Positions 12,437 to 26,093 of a DNA stretch of 64,000 nucleotides are shown piece after piece. The notes beneath the pieces were generated by a model, which was given only the letters and a program-made list of their open reading frames with translations, was not told where the DNA came from and did no database searches. Within the stretch, counting starts at the first letter, position 1. Each line of letters starts with the position of its first letter. A program made the translations under genes and the position numbers. Location of the stretch: contig NC_134685.1 of NCBI RefSeq assembly GCF_024713945.1, positions 3,033,001-3,097,000 of the forward strand. Direction: 5' to 3'. This DNA is from Dermatophagoides farinae (Eukaryota > Arthropoda > Arachnida > Sarcoptiformes > Pyroglyphidae).

Positions 12437-13022
12437 GATGATGATAATGATGATTTATGTGTTTATGATGATGAATACGAAAAACAAAAAAAAAAATTCA
12501 AATGACCAAAAAAACAAAAAAAATTGTCTCAAATTGATCAAATTCTAATTGACGATATTGGCGGTGGTGAGTTGACAAAAGAACAAAATTAATTAAAAGT
12601 TTTTTTTGTGATGTTAAAAACAAAAATTTTTTTTTTTTGCACACTGCACACACAGGTAGATTATTGTTTTCAGTTTTTTTTTTCGTTTGTTTGTTCAGCA
12701 GACAATTTGAATATTAATCAAATGTGTGTGTGTGTGTGTAATCAACAGCAGTTTAGCAAAAATTCATTCATTCATCGATTCATCGATTGATTGATTGATT
12801 CTAGAGAAAAAAAACCAATAATTATATCCTAATTTGAATGTGTGTGTGTGTGTATGTATGTGTATGTATATGTGAAAAGGAAACCTAATAATAAAAAAAA
12901 AGTTCTGAGATCTATATTCGGGACAATGATGGTAGATAGATTTTATTGTTGTCGTCGTTGTCGTTGTCGTTGTTGTTTCTCTTCAAATTTGTCAATTTAT
13001 CGTGGAATGATGAAATATAAAT

Positions 13023-13053
<31 letters not shown>

Positions 13054-16000
13054 TGATGAATTTAAATTTGAATTTAATTTTGAATGACAATCCAATGTCA
13101 AAGTTTCATGATTATGTATGAATAACAACAGCAACAACAATAGCAGCAACAAAATCGTTCAATTTGTTGGCTAAATTTATGATAAATCTTCATAATTATT
13201 CTATTATAATAATATTAATGAACCAGATTTGGATCGTTTGTATTGATCATCGATGTTTATGGCTTAATATATTTTTTTTTATTGCTGGAAAAAAAATGTG
13301 GCGAAAAAAAAACAAAAAGAAAAGAAAAGAAAAGAAAAATTAAGAAACAAAATAAGAAAATCAAACTCTACGTGTGTGTGTGTATGTGGGTGGAGATGAA
13401 GAAAGACAAATTTCGTTTGATCAAATTAAACAAACACGCAGAGACATATACCATATATATACTAATGTACAGTCAACAAAAAACAAATGATGGCAACAAT
13501 CGACAATTTGACAAATGAATGGATGATTGACCATTTTTCTTTTTTCTTTATTTGATTTATAACAAAAAAAAAACTACCTCCAAATTGAATGGCATGTAAT
13601 ATAAATCATCATCATCATCGTCATTACAAATCAGTGTAATGATGATGATGATGATTATGATTAACATACATATAATAAATATATATAAATATGGTGTATG
13701 TATCCATGCATTCTATTCCTGTTTTGTTTCGATAATGAAATCAAAATTTTTTTTCTATTTTATCCTATTTAAATATTATATTACCGATTACGGATTACGG
13801 ATTCCGAAGTGAAATGAATTGTGAATGCAAAAATAATCAAATAATAACGGTGGTGATAGAATCAAATTGCATCAAACAACAGTGAGTTATACATTGTTGT
13901 GTTTGTGGTTGTTAATTGGCGTCTTTTTTTTTTTGTTCTTTTGTTATTGTAATCTATACATGTCTCTTTTTTTTCTGTCATTAAAAAAAAATCATTAAGA
14001 AAATCAAAATCAAAATCAATTATGACCAAATTATGCTAATAAAATGAGTATATATAATTTAAGAAATGATTAAGAACGATAAAAAAAATTTAAATTACCA
14101 TCCGTTTGACGTATATACGACGATAATTAGTTATTTACTGATTTCTTTTGGTGCATTTTCAGCATTTTTTTTTTGTTGTTTGTTCATGTTCTAGTTATAT
14201 TTGTTTGTTACCCCTGGTACACACACAAACTTCAATCATAATAAAATGAAAATATTTTCTTTTTTTCATTTTTGATTAACATAAAGAAAAATCGATTGTT
14301 TTCAGATATAAATAAATCGATTGATTCAATGAATGTCGTCATGATGATGATGAAAGTGAACCAAACGAAAAACCAAAACAAAAATCAAATTGCACTAAAA
14401 TGAAATGAATTTCATTCGAAACCAATGGTATCAGGGACAAAAAAAAATCCAAAAAATTTTTGTACATTGAACGCATATCGATCGAGGTTGATTGAATGCA
14501 AAATGGAATGAATGGAAAATTCTCATGCATTTTGTTACGAGGAAATGAATGAGAAAATTTTTTTTTTTTTCGTTCTTTCTTATCACCATTGATTTGATCG
14601 ATTGATTGATTTGATGGGATTTTTCAGCAAAAATTTTTCATTTTCGCTTTCCCATTCATTTATTCATTTATTTTTTTAATGTTGACAAAATGACATCAAT
14701 TTAGGTCATCATCAATATATGGAATCGGTAATTTTGTTTGTTTTTTTTTTATTTCACGGCCACTGGATGAAAATAGTACCGGCGATTTGTTTTTTTTTCT
14801 TGAAAATTCAAATTTTTTTTTTCGTTTGTTTATTTTTTTTTTTTTTTTGAAAAATTAAAATTTTAAAACCTCTAAGCATCACGGAAATTGGTGATATTTA
14901 ATCACATGATGATGATGTGAAAAATGTACATTCGATTGTGAACAAAAATCGAATGTTTTTATTTTTCATTTTCGTTTTATCACTTGATGATAATATGATG
15001 ATGATGATAATTATGTGACGTGATGATGATGATGACTGAATGAATGAATGAACTAGATTCGGATCAAATTTTGTCTTTAGTGACAAAGTTTTTTCCATTG
15101 AAAATTATCAGAAACCAAAAAAAAAAATCACATGTCAAAAAAAACGGAAACAAACAATTTCTCAATTTGACTCAAACGGTGGTGGGATGTAAATAGTAAA
15201 CGCCCATATTAACCCAATGGAAACAAAATGAATAAAATTCGAAAAAAAGCACAAAGGTCGACAGATCATCATCATTATTTTATATAAAAAAAATCAATAC
15301 TATCGATCACCAGATCAAAAATTTTTCCACATCTCAAGAGACTATAGGAAAAAAACCAAATCAAACAAATTGATTTTGACTAAAAAAAAATGATAAGAAT
15401 GAAAAAAAAAATTTGATAAATTGAAAATTTTCCAAATTCGGCCAAACTTTATTTTTCACTGAACAAAACAAAACAAACAAGCCAGTGTTGTTGGTAATAG
15501 AATTCGAAGTTCTCTCTCTCTCTCTCTCTCTCTCATTCATTGTCTCTAAATAGATAAATTCATCATTGAAAATTCTAAATTTAGAACACTGCAAACATCA
15601 AACGAACGAATAAAAAAAACGAAAATTCTAACCTCGACAAATTCTTTATATTTCAATTCTACAGAATAACAATTTTCAATGAGAAAAAAAATACAGAATT
15701 CACAAAACAACAAACAAAAATGCAACTTACCTTTGTTGTTTTTCCCTAGGAATGATCTACAAACCAAATGTTTGAACCATTGGCAGTGGCAGTGGCAATA
15801 GCAGCAACACTAGCAATCAAAGTAATCGATTCTTGTTGTTGTTGTTTCATACAGATAAATTGGCAATAATTAAAATCTTCATGAAGATCATTATGACAAT
15901 CATCAATCATGTATGTTTTTTGATTATTATTATTATTCGACAATAATAATAGATTCTTCATTGTTTATATAGAATATAAAAATTGTAATGAAAAAAAAAA

Positions 16001-19000
16001 TCAGACTATCCAACAGAATATTATTGGTAAGTGGTCAATAATAACAGCAAAAAAAAATTTAAATTCAAACAAACAAAAAAAAATCTTCAAACGCACAGCG
16101 ATTGAAGAAAAACAATGATTTGCCGTGAAGCACGTGTTCAATCGAATTGAATGAATGAATGAATGAATGAATGGATTCTTCACAGTTGAACAACAAAAAA
16201 AAACGAAACGAAACAGTCGAGATTCGAAATAAAAGTCTGGAATAAATTATTATATTGTGGATGGATGGATGGATAGTGGTCGATGTATATATAGACGAAA
16301 CAAAAAAGCCAAACGAAGCAGACATACATTCACCGTGTGTTTGTGTGTCTGAATTTACTAAATTGAATCAAAGTGAATTAAACTGTTGATGATGAATTCA
16401 TTGGCAAACAATGAACAAATAGGCGTGAATCTTTTCAAAATGCCGGCTTGTAATCTTTTTTTTTCTATATAAATTGTTTAAGTTAAATGATTATGATCAT
16501 CATCATCATCATCATGTACAAAATGGCTGAACCTTCTAATTTTTTTTTTTTGCTTTCTTCTTGATCATTATCCACAACACACATTTTTGTAACTTGGCAG
16601 ATGATTTAAGGAGGCGAATAGCAACACACAAAAAAAATGAAGAAGAAAATCATTCGTTTACCCATACATGATGATGATGATCATCATCATGATCATGGTG
16701 GTGGTTTTGGTGTGCCATTTCAGGTTGTGGCAAAATAAAGAATGTGTGTGTGTGTAGCACACAGCATACACTAAATGTATACATGCACTGAAAGATTGAA
16801 AAAAAAAATGAATATATCGAAAAAAAAACCGGGTGATACTTGTTGCCAAGATTATTATTACAACGATGATGATTAAAAAAAAAAAACTTTATGATGATAT
16901 CATTTTTTTATTTTCTTTATTATTATTATTATTACTTACTTACTTTCCGGTTAATAATAATGATTATATATATTTGATATTAAAAATCGAACCATTTCAT
17001 TGTACATTGATTGATTTGGATGTAATAAACAAACAAATCAATCAAATTGAAATCAATAACAAGAAAAAAAAATTGTCAATTCAACAATGAAAAAAAAACA
17101 ACAAACAATTTTAGGGTAGCTGTGTAGCAAGTAATCATTTTCATTGTAATTGATGATGATGAACATATCATCATCATGATGGTGATGGTTTTTTTTTACA
17201 TTCAATGACAATGATGATGACGATGACAATTGTTGCTTGCTGGTTGCTTGCTTACTTGTTTTCAGTATATACCGTTGATGATTGATTTAGTCATCTTTTT
17301 TTTTTTTTTTTTTGGTTCAGGTTGACATTTTTCTATTATTATTATTTATGAATTTAAATCTCGAATGTTAAAAAAATGATGAAATGAAATGTCACAGTTT
17401 ATCCGACAAAGAAGGAATATGTGTGCATATACATGTATAATGCGTGAATACACATACACAAAATACGTATGGAAAAATTTTATTCGAAATTTTGGATTTC
17501 TGATGCTAATGATGTTTATGATTTTGGATTTCTGATGCTAATGATGTTGATGATGATCACTGAAATTGATGAATTTAATCAAATGAAATTATTATTATAA
17601 ATGTGATATTTGACAAAATTTGGCCATTCTTTTTTATATACGCTGATTTTGTTTCTGTTGCTCTCATTATTTTTTTCATTGCGCGCTTGATTTATCAACC
17701 GTGTATTTGTGTGTGCCAAAATAAACGAAATACCATAAAAATATTTGGTATATATCTAAATGAAACGAATAATCAAAGTACCGAGAAAAATGTTTTTCGC
17801 CTGATATCAATGACGTTCATGATTGTGTGTGTGTGATATTTTGATAATTTTTTTTTTGTTTCATATTTGTTATTTCCTTCAATCAAAACGCGTGCTGAAA
17901 CCATACATTGATCAATAAACATTTTCTTAATGGTTGATCGATCAAAGTTCGATCAATGAGAAAAAAAATCAACAAATACCACAATGCCAATCAATGTAAT
18001 CAATAGATAAATTGGCGAAAAAAAAACATCATCATCATATTCATCATCATCATCGCCAGAAAAAAAAAATCTTTTCTTTTTATAAAAAAATTCAATAAGA
18101 ATGTATAAATAGATGGAAAAACCAGCTCATCACTCAATATGTCCTCCAATTGAAATGAAATGATTCAAATCAATCACAGAATATTCCAAGGTCCAATGCA
18201 AAAAAAAAAAAAAAATTCTCATGGCCATGACAATGGCATTCGTCTATCTTGTGTCCTTGTTCTTGGTGGCCAATCATCATTTCATTTGAATGCAATGAAC
18301 CGAATGTAAAAAAAAAAATAGTTACGGTTGAACGATATAAAATGGGCACAATTCAAGAATTTATTCAATTTGATATCGAGGACACAAACTCAAAAAAAAA
18401 TTTGGTTCAATTTCTTCTTCTTCTCTACCATGATCATCATCATCATCATCATCATTAATAATTTTGCTTACCAGCCAATATGATGATTAAAGAATAAAAA
18501 ATTTTTTTTCTTTTCATCCTGACAACAACCACACACATAGAGCATCAATCAATCAACATTATCATCAGTACATACCACTTACCATCGATTTATATATTAT
18601 GCATATGCATATATAAATTTCTCATGCGGTCAATGTGTGATTACATCATCATCATCATCATTTTATCTAGGAATAAAACTTGTTATTGCCGGTTCTTCTC
18701 TTTTAATTTATCTAAAAAAAATTTTTTTTTTTGTCTGTGAGATTGAGATAAAATTTTTTTTTTTGTTGCAAAAAAAAGAAAAGAAAAAATGTCCAACGAC
18801 TCCGAAGATGATGATTGTGCTTGTTTTTTCTTTTGAAAATTGAAAAAAAAGAAAATCTGACGACTGATGAATATCATATCAAGCACTAAGAAAATATAAA
18901 TAAAATTCCCATTTCCAAATTGAATTGAATTGAATATTTATTTATGATGATTTAATTTTGATCATCATCATCTTGGAATCTTATCATCGATATATATCGC

Positions 19001-19661
19001 GAAAAAAAAAAATTTTTTTGTCAACGTCATAATAATGATGATGATGATGATAATTTACATATGTGTGTGTGTGTGTGAGTGTGATTTATATTCATTTCAA
19101 ATTTAAAAAAATCACCATCACCATCATTGAGAAAAAAAAATACCGGCCGGTTCAATCAAATAATGATGAGGTGTCGCTGAATTATGGTTGGTGGTTGAAA
19201 AAGAAAATTTTTCTGCCAACCATTGCAAATATCAGTCAAAAACAACAACAAAAAATGATCAAAAATCATTCGATTCGAGTGATTGAAATTGAAAAAAAGG
19301 TGTTTGAACTTTGAAATCAATGAGTGAATGGAAAAATGTCATTGATCGAATCGAATTCGGAAGAAAAACAAAACACTGACCATTATTCATTTTTGTTTTT
19401 TTATTTCAATTAAATAGAAACGAAAACTTTTTATTTTGATTATCGATCAATTTAGAAACTGAATGGTAATAATAATAACTTAGTAGTAGGAGAATAAAAT
19501 AATGAAAACAAACAATTTTTCATTCCATGCGAAAAACAATAATTTTTTTAAAAAAAATGATGATGAATATTCTGTGATTCTGTGAAATATAAAATTATTA
19601 TTATTATTGCTGTTACCATTTTCATGCCATCATTTCATTTGATATTCCACATGTTGTTTGG
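12437..19661. other. 7.2-kb region without a supported gene
   Basis: AT-rich, with many homopolymer and CAT/GATG tracts. It includes TG runs near 12723-12738 and 12839-12853, (GTC/CGT)n near 12950-12975 and 13022-13046, (TC)n at about 15510-15534, and ATGG repeats near 16258-16275. Short open frames here look like read-through of simple repeats. Splice-like sites on the - strand around 15600-15740 do not build a convincing protein. It may contain untranslated exons or regulatory DNA that I cannot identify. Confidence 0.5.
17489..17552. repeat. 32-bp direct tandem duplication
   Basis: Two adjacent 32-base copies (17489-17520 and 17521-17552) share ATTTTGGATTTCTGATGCTA and the following ATGATGTT, differing only near the end (TTATG against TGATG). 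It lies in non-coding DNA and appears to be a recent local duplication. Confidence 0.85.
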
Positions 19662-20726
19662 TTAACGGATGTTCATGATTTTTCCCCTAGTTTTTTTTGG
19701 CAAAAAAATAATAAATAAAAACCAATAAATATGTTTGATTGATTGATTGATATATTTTGTTCACTTACTTAATATTTCGTTTTTCTTTTTCAATCTTTTC
19801 TGGACGTGCACGATTCAATACTTTAAGAAAATCCGATGTTTTTGCACGCATACGTGAATGAATGTATGCTTTTGAACATTTTATATGATAATGAAGATAA
19901 TCACGAAATGTGTGTATTAAATTAATCGTATTATCTCGATTCGATTTACATGTATGACGTGGAAATAGTACAAATGTAATATAACCAATATTATTGCCAA
20001 CACGTGCATCCGTATCCTGTAGTTCACGTGGTGGTTCACGATGTGAAAATAATACCTGTGGTGCTGTATGTGATGCTTTTCTACCTTCTTTAAATTCTTG
20101 CATAAATACTTTGCCAAGAACAATATCATCTTCATCTTTGAATGTTGTACTAAATATGACCGTAACACGATCTATTTGTGATTCAACATACATTGTTTCA
20201 TCATCACGATAATGGATAACAGCACGTTTTGTGTCTTGTATATCGTTTTCTTGGAATTCAAAATATTTTTCAAATACCGATGCAAAACAATTACGTTTCA
20301 ATAATGATGCCTTCTCTATCAATGATTCTTTATCCGTTGGTAAATTATTCAGATCATATAATAATGTAACATTATAACCCTTTTCCGGTGGTTTCAACAA
20401 AAAATCACCATATTCACGTTTCAATAGATCATCTGCACCATGTTGTTGTAATTCTTTATAGAATTTCAATGAAATACTGATACGAATTTTCGTTTTATCC
20501 AAACACGGATTGGAAATATGATACAGTACACCATCGAAATCGGCAACTTTTACCTCTACGGAATCGGCTTTATTGTTTTTCCTTTTTTTTCAAACGCAAA
20601 ACAAAAGATCAAATTTTAAAAGTAAAACAAACAAACGAAAACAAAAACAAAAACTTACTCATATTCAGAAATTTTCAAACGAAGAACATCTTCAATTATT
20701 CGATTATTGAATTCCAATAAAATCAT
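19662..20726 (-). CDS. ARPC2: Actin-related protein 2/3 complex subunit 2 (p34-Arc)
   Basis: Three exons, 20726-20659, 20581-19769 and 19686-19662, give 301 residues, close to the about 300 of the animal protein. ARPC2 is the scaffold subunit of the Arp2/3 complex, which nucleates branched actin filaments in the cytoplasm. The sequence is strongly conserved: N-terminal [12 protein letters not shown], then [103 protein letters not shown] and [17 protein letters not shown]. The last exon is only 25 bases and adds a short basic tail ending NIR; it is inferred from a strong donor (AAGTAAGT) and a plausible acceptor (AACTAG), so the exact C-terminus is less sure than the rest. Confidence 0.96.
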
Positions 20727-22934
20727 TGTTGTTTTGTTTTGTTTTGTTTGCACGAAAATTCTTTTCAATGGATTTATTATTGCAGCAAATTTTAAATTAA
20801 ATTTGTTCTATTGATCAATGATTTGATGGCTCCTCGAACAATACATAGAGAAAACGGAAAGAAAACAAAAAATGTCGCGTTTCACTTGACAAAAAATCAG
20901 AATTACATTGGTAGCAATCAATGATGATGATGATGATGATTATAAATCAAATGGCAACAAACAAACAAAAAAAACAAACCCAAAAAAAATCAATGCTCAA
21001 AAAAGACACACAAATGCACACACACACAAAATATCACATCAACCGATTTGGCTTCGCCCAAAAAAAAAAAAAAGATTACCGTTCATATATGAGGTAAAAC
21101 GTAAATGATAAAAAATTGTAGTCACAATAAAAAATATATTGATGATAACCATTTAACTACAACCTTACGTTGCGTTGCTTATTATCAATCATTTTGGTAT
21201 GAAAATAAACTTTTTGCAAACAAAACGTAAACATTATGACCACAATCAAAAACAAATCAACAACAATTACGGTCATGTGATTTTCGAAAAAAAAAATTCG
21301 ATCCAAAGCATGATTTGCTGCATGTGTGTATTCCACAGGCACACACACACACAAACCAGCATGATGTACCTTCGTAAAAAAAAATTTCGCAACAAGAAAA
21401 ATGAAATAAATTTGAAAAAAAACAAATTATCACACATTCAAATGTTCATTTATTATTATACACATGAGATGAAAACAATTTTCCATAATTGAAAACAAAA
21501 TCAAATCTATATTCATTTGAGAATATAATAACAAGTGAAATGTTTATGTTATTTTTTTTTCTTTCCTCAGTGGATCAAAATCATCATCAACTTCAATCAT
21601 CAGCATAAATTTTTTTTATTTCTCTGAATACAAAACAAAATCACGTATATATCCATCCATTTAATGATAAAGAGACAGTGAGAGGGCGCAACGTCTAAAC
21701 AAGTCAGTGGTTATTTTATTATTAATCAGATGATGACATTTTTTTTTCATTTCGATTTTAATACAAATGAATGATGATGATGATGATGAATAAACCCATT
21801 GTGTGTATATATAAACTACAGCAACAAGTTTATTTTAAACACAACAACAAATAAGACCGACATATATCATGCTTAAATAAATCAATAATAACCAGAAACA
21901 AAACAAAACAAAAAAAAAAAAATTTTACGCGCGCGCGACAAACTTGTCTTTGGATTTTATCCATCAAGGTTAATAAATATATTATTACAACAACTTTGTT
22001 TGATTGATGAGATTTATATATACCGTTATATTTGTGTGTGTGTCATTCAAAAAATCGAACGAATCCCCTGGTATGATTTTCGTGATATATCAGTGAAATT
22101 TTTTTTTTTTTTCATTTCTTTTCAGATAGAACGAAACAAAACAAAACATCAAACTCACTTGTTGTTTTCACATTTTGTTTGTTTGTTTGTTTGTTTATGG
22201 ATTTTGTGGCCAACTGAATGAATTGAGCACCTCATCATCATCATCATCGTGAATGAATGGTAAATTTTTGTAGCTGTAGTTGTTGTTGTGGTTAACGACA
22301 ATCATCATCATCGTTGATGATGATGAGGATGATGTCTTCTTTTTTTTTCCTTCTTCCCTTTTTTTCCCATCCCTAGTTTTCACTGAATTTCATTCTTATT
22401 CCTCATTATAATCATCAATTTTTTTTTTCGTTTCTTCCATTCCATTCGAATCATTGTTGTTTAGATACATTCAAAAACACACACACACACATTGAATGAC
22501 AATAACGACTACAACGACAACAACAAATCAGATCATATTTAATGGCAAAATAACAGCAATAATAGATGAAAATTAAAAATAGCGGCAACCCCCATATCAC
22601 CATCATCTTTCACTTTGTTCATAAAGCCCCACCGTTAATAATAAAATCATTATAATCAAGTGCAGAAAATTTCATTAATTTATTGTGGTTGTGTGTAAAT
22701 GTACGAAGATAATAGAACGAATAGAGAAAACAACAACAACAACAAAGAAAAAAAAACATCAACAAACCTGGTGATGAACAACACAAAAGAAGTTTTTATT
22801 TTAGTTGAAATTTAATTTAATTTTGTGATTACGGTGATCGAAACAAGAAGAAGAAGAAAATTGATCAATTATGATATATAATCGAATTTGAATATCAATG
22901 GGACATACTGACTAAATAACCACAACATCCAATA
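20727..22934. other. Divergent intergenic region
   Basis: This 2.2-kb space lies between the ARPC2 start (-) and the carrier start (+). It contains (GATGAT)n, CA runs, a short GCGCGCG stretch at about 21929-21937 and (GTTT)n near 22178-22196. I see no gene. Confidence 0.5.
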
Positions 22935-24144
22935 ATGGTTGATATGAATAATAATAAAAATTTTAGTGATAATAATTTTGATAATAAAACAACAACATCG
23001 TCATCCACATCATCATCGTCATCATCATCGTCATCATCATCATCATCATCATTGAGATTATTATCATCAACAAATTTTAATAATAATAACAATCATCAAC
23101 AAAAATCCAATTGGCATTATGTGATTTCTGGTTTTCTTTCCGGTTGTGCAACACGTTTTATTTGTCAACCATTGGATGTGCTTAAAATACGTTTTCAATT
23201 ACAAATTGAACCAATATCACGTTCATCATCAATATCAAAATATCGTTCATTAACACAAACATTTTCCTGTATTATACGCGAAGAATCTGTTTATGCCCTT
23301 TGGAAAGGACATGTTTCTGCACAAATGTTGTCCGGTATTTATGGTAAGCGATTTGATTTGTGGTTATTATTCATTATTCAAGAATTTAATTCTTTTTTTT
23401 CGATTAGGCATGGCATATTTTTCATCATTTGAAATTCTCACCAAGTTAACATTGAAATGGCTAATTGATCATGAAGAAATTATCTCACATAAACATGTAA
23501 TGCAATCACAGCCATTAGTTCATTTTATTTGTGGTTCAATGGCCGGTTTTACTGGCACATTATTATCACATCCATTTGATGTTATACGTACACGTATGGT
23601 ATCACAATCTGAACCGAAAACCTATCATAATACACGGCAAGCATTTATGGCCATTGCAAAATATGAAGGCCGTGTTGGTTTATATCGTGGTTTCCTGCCA
23701 ACATTAATGCAAATAATGCCATTTTCTGGTGCTCAATTCGCTACATATAATATATTTAAAGAAAGATGGTTACAACATTATCATTCTGATCATATTGCCA
23801 TAAATATTGGTTATAAACATGGCCATGAAATTCATATACAATCAAGTTTTTTCTGTGGTGCCCTATCCGGTATGGTAGCCAAATTTCTAGTCTATCCATT
23901 AGATTTGGTTAAAAAACGTTTACAAATACGTGGCTTTGAAGCAGCACGTGGCAATAGTTTTGGTAAAACTGTACATTATGAAGGTTTCATTCATTGTATT
24001 GTACATACTATACAAACAGAAAATTTGGCCGCTTTTTATAAGGGTATGATACCGAGTATTTTTAAATCAACCCTTTCAACTGCATTACATTTTTGGCTAT
24101 ATGAATCATTAGTGAAAAAACTAAATAATTCTAATGATGATTAG
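22935..24144 (+). CDS. SLC25A19: Mitochondrial thiamine pyrophosphate carrier (SLC25A19 type)
   Basis: Two exons, 22935-23343 and 23408-24144, joined in phase 1 across a 64-base intron, give 381 residues. SLC25 proteins sit in the inner mitochondrial membrane with three repeats of two helices. All three signatures are visible: QPLDVLKIRF, HPFDVIRTRM and YPLDLVKKRL. The subtype call rests on stretches that, from memory, match the thiamine pyrophosphate carrier: KIRFQLQIEPIS, ALWKGHVSAQMLS, SEPKTYHNT, and KKRLQIRGFEAARGNSFG followed by the YKGMIPS loop. The N-terminus before the first helix is longer than in vertebrates and made of Asn and Ser runs from CAT-type repeats, so the true start could be a later codon, though no better ATG is obvious. 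It would exchange cytosolic thiamine pyrophosphate into the matrix. Confidence 0.88.
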
Positions 24145-24586
24145 AAGAAAGAAACAAAACAAAACAAAAAATTGCGTTGCTCAGAAAAATATAAATCTTT
24201 GCCATTTTTTGTTGTTGTTGTTATTTTTCGTATTCAAAATTGTGATTTTCACCGGTTAATATTCATGTTTTTTCCAAACACACACACACAGAGAGAAAAC
24301 AATTTTTTATTTTGTAGATCCTTTTTTTTCGCTATGTGATTTGTTGTAATTTGTTAAATTCAATTCATGTCAGTCATGATTAAAAAAAACAAAATCTGTT
24401 GGAATTTAAAACAAAAAAAAAATTTCTTTGCATTTCAAATTCACACACAGGTGGTTTTTGGTCGACACAACCATCTGTTGTGTGTGTGTGTGTATGGTAT
24501 TCCGTCAATCGTTAGAATTTCGAACATATATAAGTGTGTGTGTGTATGTAGAGAATCAGAAATCGATTGTTCAGTGGCAATCGATC
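24145..24586. other. Intergenic region
   Basis: Short AT-rich gap between the carrier and the protease, with CA and TG microsatellites at about 24280-24294 and 24478-24494. Probably 3' untranslated DNA of the carrier and the protease promoter. Confidence 0.5.
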
Positions 24587-26055
24587 ATGGATCGTTTTAT
24601 TATGTTGATGATTTTTTTGCTAAAATTTTTATCAATCCATCAATTGTTGTTGATCCATTGCGATGATAACAATAATGGTGGTAATAATATGATTGATACG
24701 CTAATAAATGTATTACAAATGAATAAATCATTGGGTGAATTGATTGATAATCTACCCAATAATCTATCAATGGATACGATTAATGATTGTTTTGAATCAC
24801 AACTACCAGATGATGATTCGAATAATTCATCATCATCATCAACGAATGAATTGAATATTTTTGATGGTAACATGAATTTTGGTTCAATCGTTGAATCGTA
24901 TTATGTAAGTTCGTTGTTTTTTTTTTGTTGATTTGAAACCGGAAACAAATTTTTTTTTTCAATTTATTTATAGAAAACATTTTCACAAAATTCCATTTCA
25001 ATCGAAAGTATTATGAATCTATTCAATTCAATGAGGCAAATGATTGATTATTGTAGACAGCAACAAAATGATAATCAAACAAAATTGGCTGGAAGAAATT
25101 CGACCAATATGAACAAAAAAAATCGAATTAGATATGGATTTACATCATTATCCGATAAGGTATTCTATATTAGCTTTTCTTTTGATTGTTGATAAAAAAT
25201 TTTTCCCCTTTATTTCAGAGCGATACATATGTTCGTGGAATGTTGGGCGTATTGCCACCACCACCACCACCTGCTAATGAAAGTCAATCATCATCATCAT
25301 CATCTAAACGACGTGAAAAACGTTTGACTGGCAATGATCAACAATGTCAACCATCGCTGCGATCATTACCCGATTCATTTGATTGGCGTGATCATCAAGC
25401 GGTAACACCAGCTAAAAATCAAGGCCAATGTGGTAGCTGTTGGACATTTGCCACTGCTGGATCGATTGAATCTGCATATCTAATAAAAAATCGTACCACG
25501 AATCAACAATTTGATTTAAGTGAACAACAAATGGTTGATTGTGCAAGTGGTCCTAGATCTGGTTGTCAAGGTGGTACATCATATCAGGCATTTAACTATG
25601 TAAAAGATAATGGCTTAACATCTGAACAATATGAACCATACAGAGCAAGAGATTCATTTTGTTTTCCATATTTTGATCCAGTAATAGCCGAAATTGATAA
25701 TTATTGTTTACGAAGTCGTCAACGTTATACACGATCATTTCAAACTGAACAATTGAATGATGATGATATTCAACGTGCTTTGGTTGCATTTGGTCCATTA
25801 TATACGGCAATTAATGCTGATCCAATTTCAACGAAAAATTATCGTTCCGGTATATTTAACGATAGTTCGTGTCCAGAACAAATTAATCATGCCGTTCTGT
25901 TGGTCGGTTATACACCGGATGCATGGATTATTAAAAATAGTTGGGGCAAATCATGGGGTGAACAACATGGTTATTTTCGTTTAGCACGAGGTTTTAATCG
26001 TTGTGGTATCAATACCGAAATTGCATATCCATTATTGAATAACAATGATAAATGA
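24587..26055 (+). CDS. Secreted papain-like cysteine protease (family C1A), related to mite group 1 allergens
   Basis: Three exons, 24587-24904, 24974-25159 and 25219-26055, all phase 0, give 446 residues. The first ATG starts a hydrophobic signal peptide (MDRFIMLMIFLLKFL). A long Ser/Asn-rich pro-region follows, then a mature domain from about residue 222 (LPDSFDWRDHQAVTPAKNQG). Catalytic residues are all present: the oxyanion Gln and nucleophile Cys in NQGQCGSCWTFA, His in INHAVLLVGYT and Asn in IIKNSWGKSWGE. QQMVDCASG and GCQGG supply the usual disulphide cysteines. ESAYLIKN and the NGLTSEQYEPYRAR block resemble Der p 1-type proteases, as remembered. The pro-region is longer than in those allergens and contains a polyproline run and a basic KRREKR sequence just before the mature part, a possible processing site. 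Likely a digestive or secreted protease; allergenicity is not shown by sequence. Confidence 0.9.
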
Positions 26056-26063
26056 TCGTCCGT

Positions 26064-26093
26064 CATAATCGATTGTATTAACAATCGATTATG
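26064..26093 (+). repeat. Perfect 13-bp inverted repeat just after the protease stop
   Basis: CATAATCGATTGT, four spacer bases, then ACAATCGATTATG, starting nine bases after the stop codon. It would fold as a stable hairpin in the 3' untranslated region. Function unknown. Confidence 0.8.

Noticed and set aside
15546-15961. Splice-like sites and a short open frame on the - strand that could form a small multi-exon gene
   Set aside because: Several GT/AG sites join in one frame for about 25 codons (ELKYKEFVECSKFR region), but there is no good start, the downstream part runs into a (GA)n repeat, and no family is recognised.
20908-21108. Open frame of Asp, Asn and Lys runs
   Set aside because: Composed of GATGAT and A-rich simple repeats with no splice or start context.
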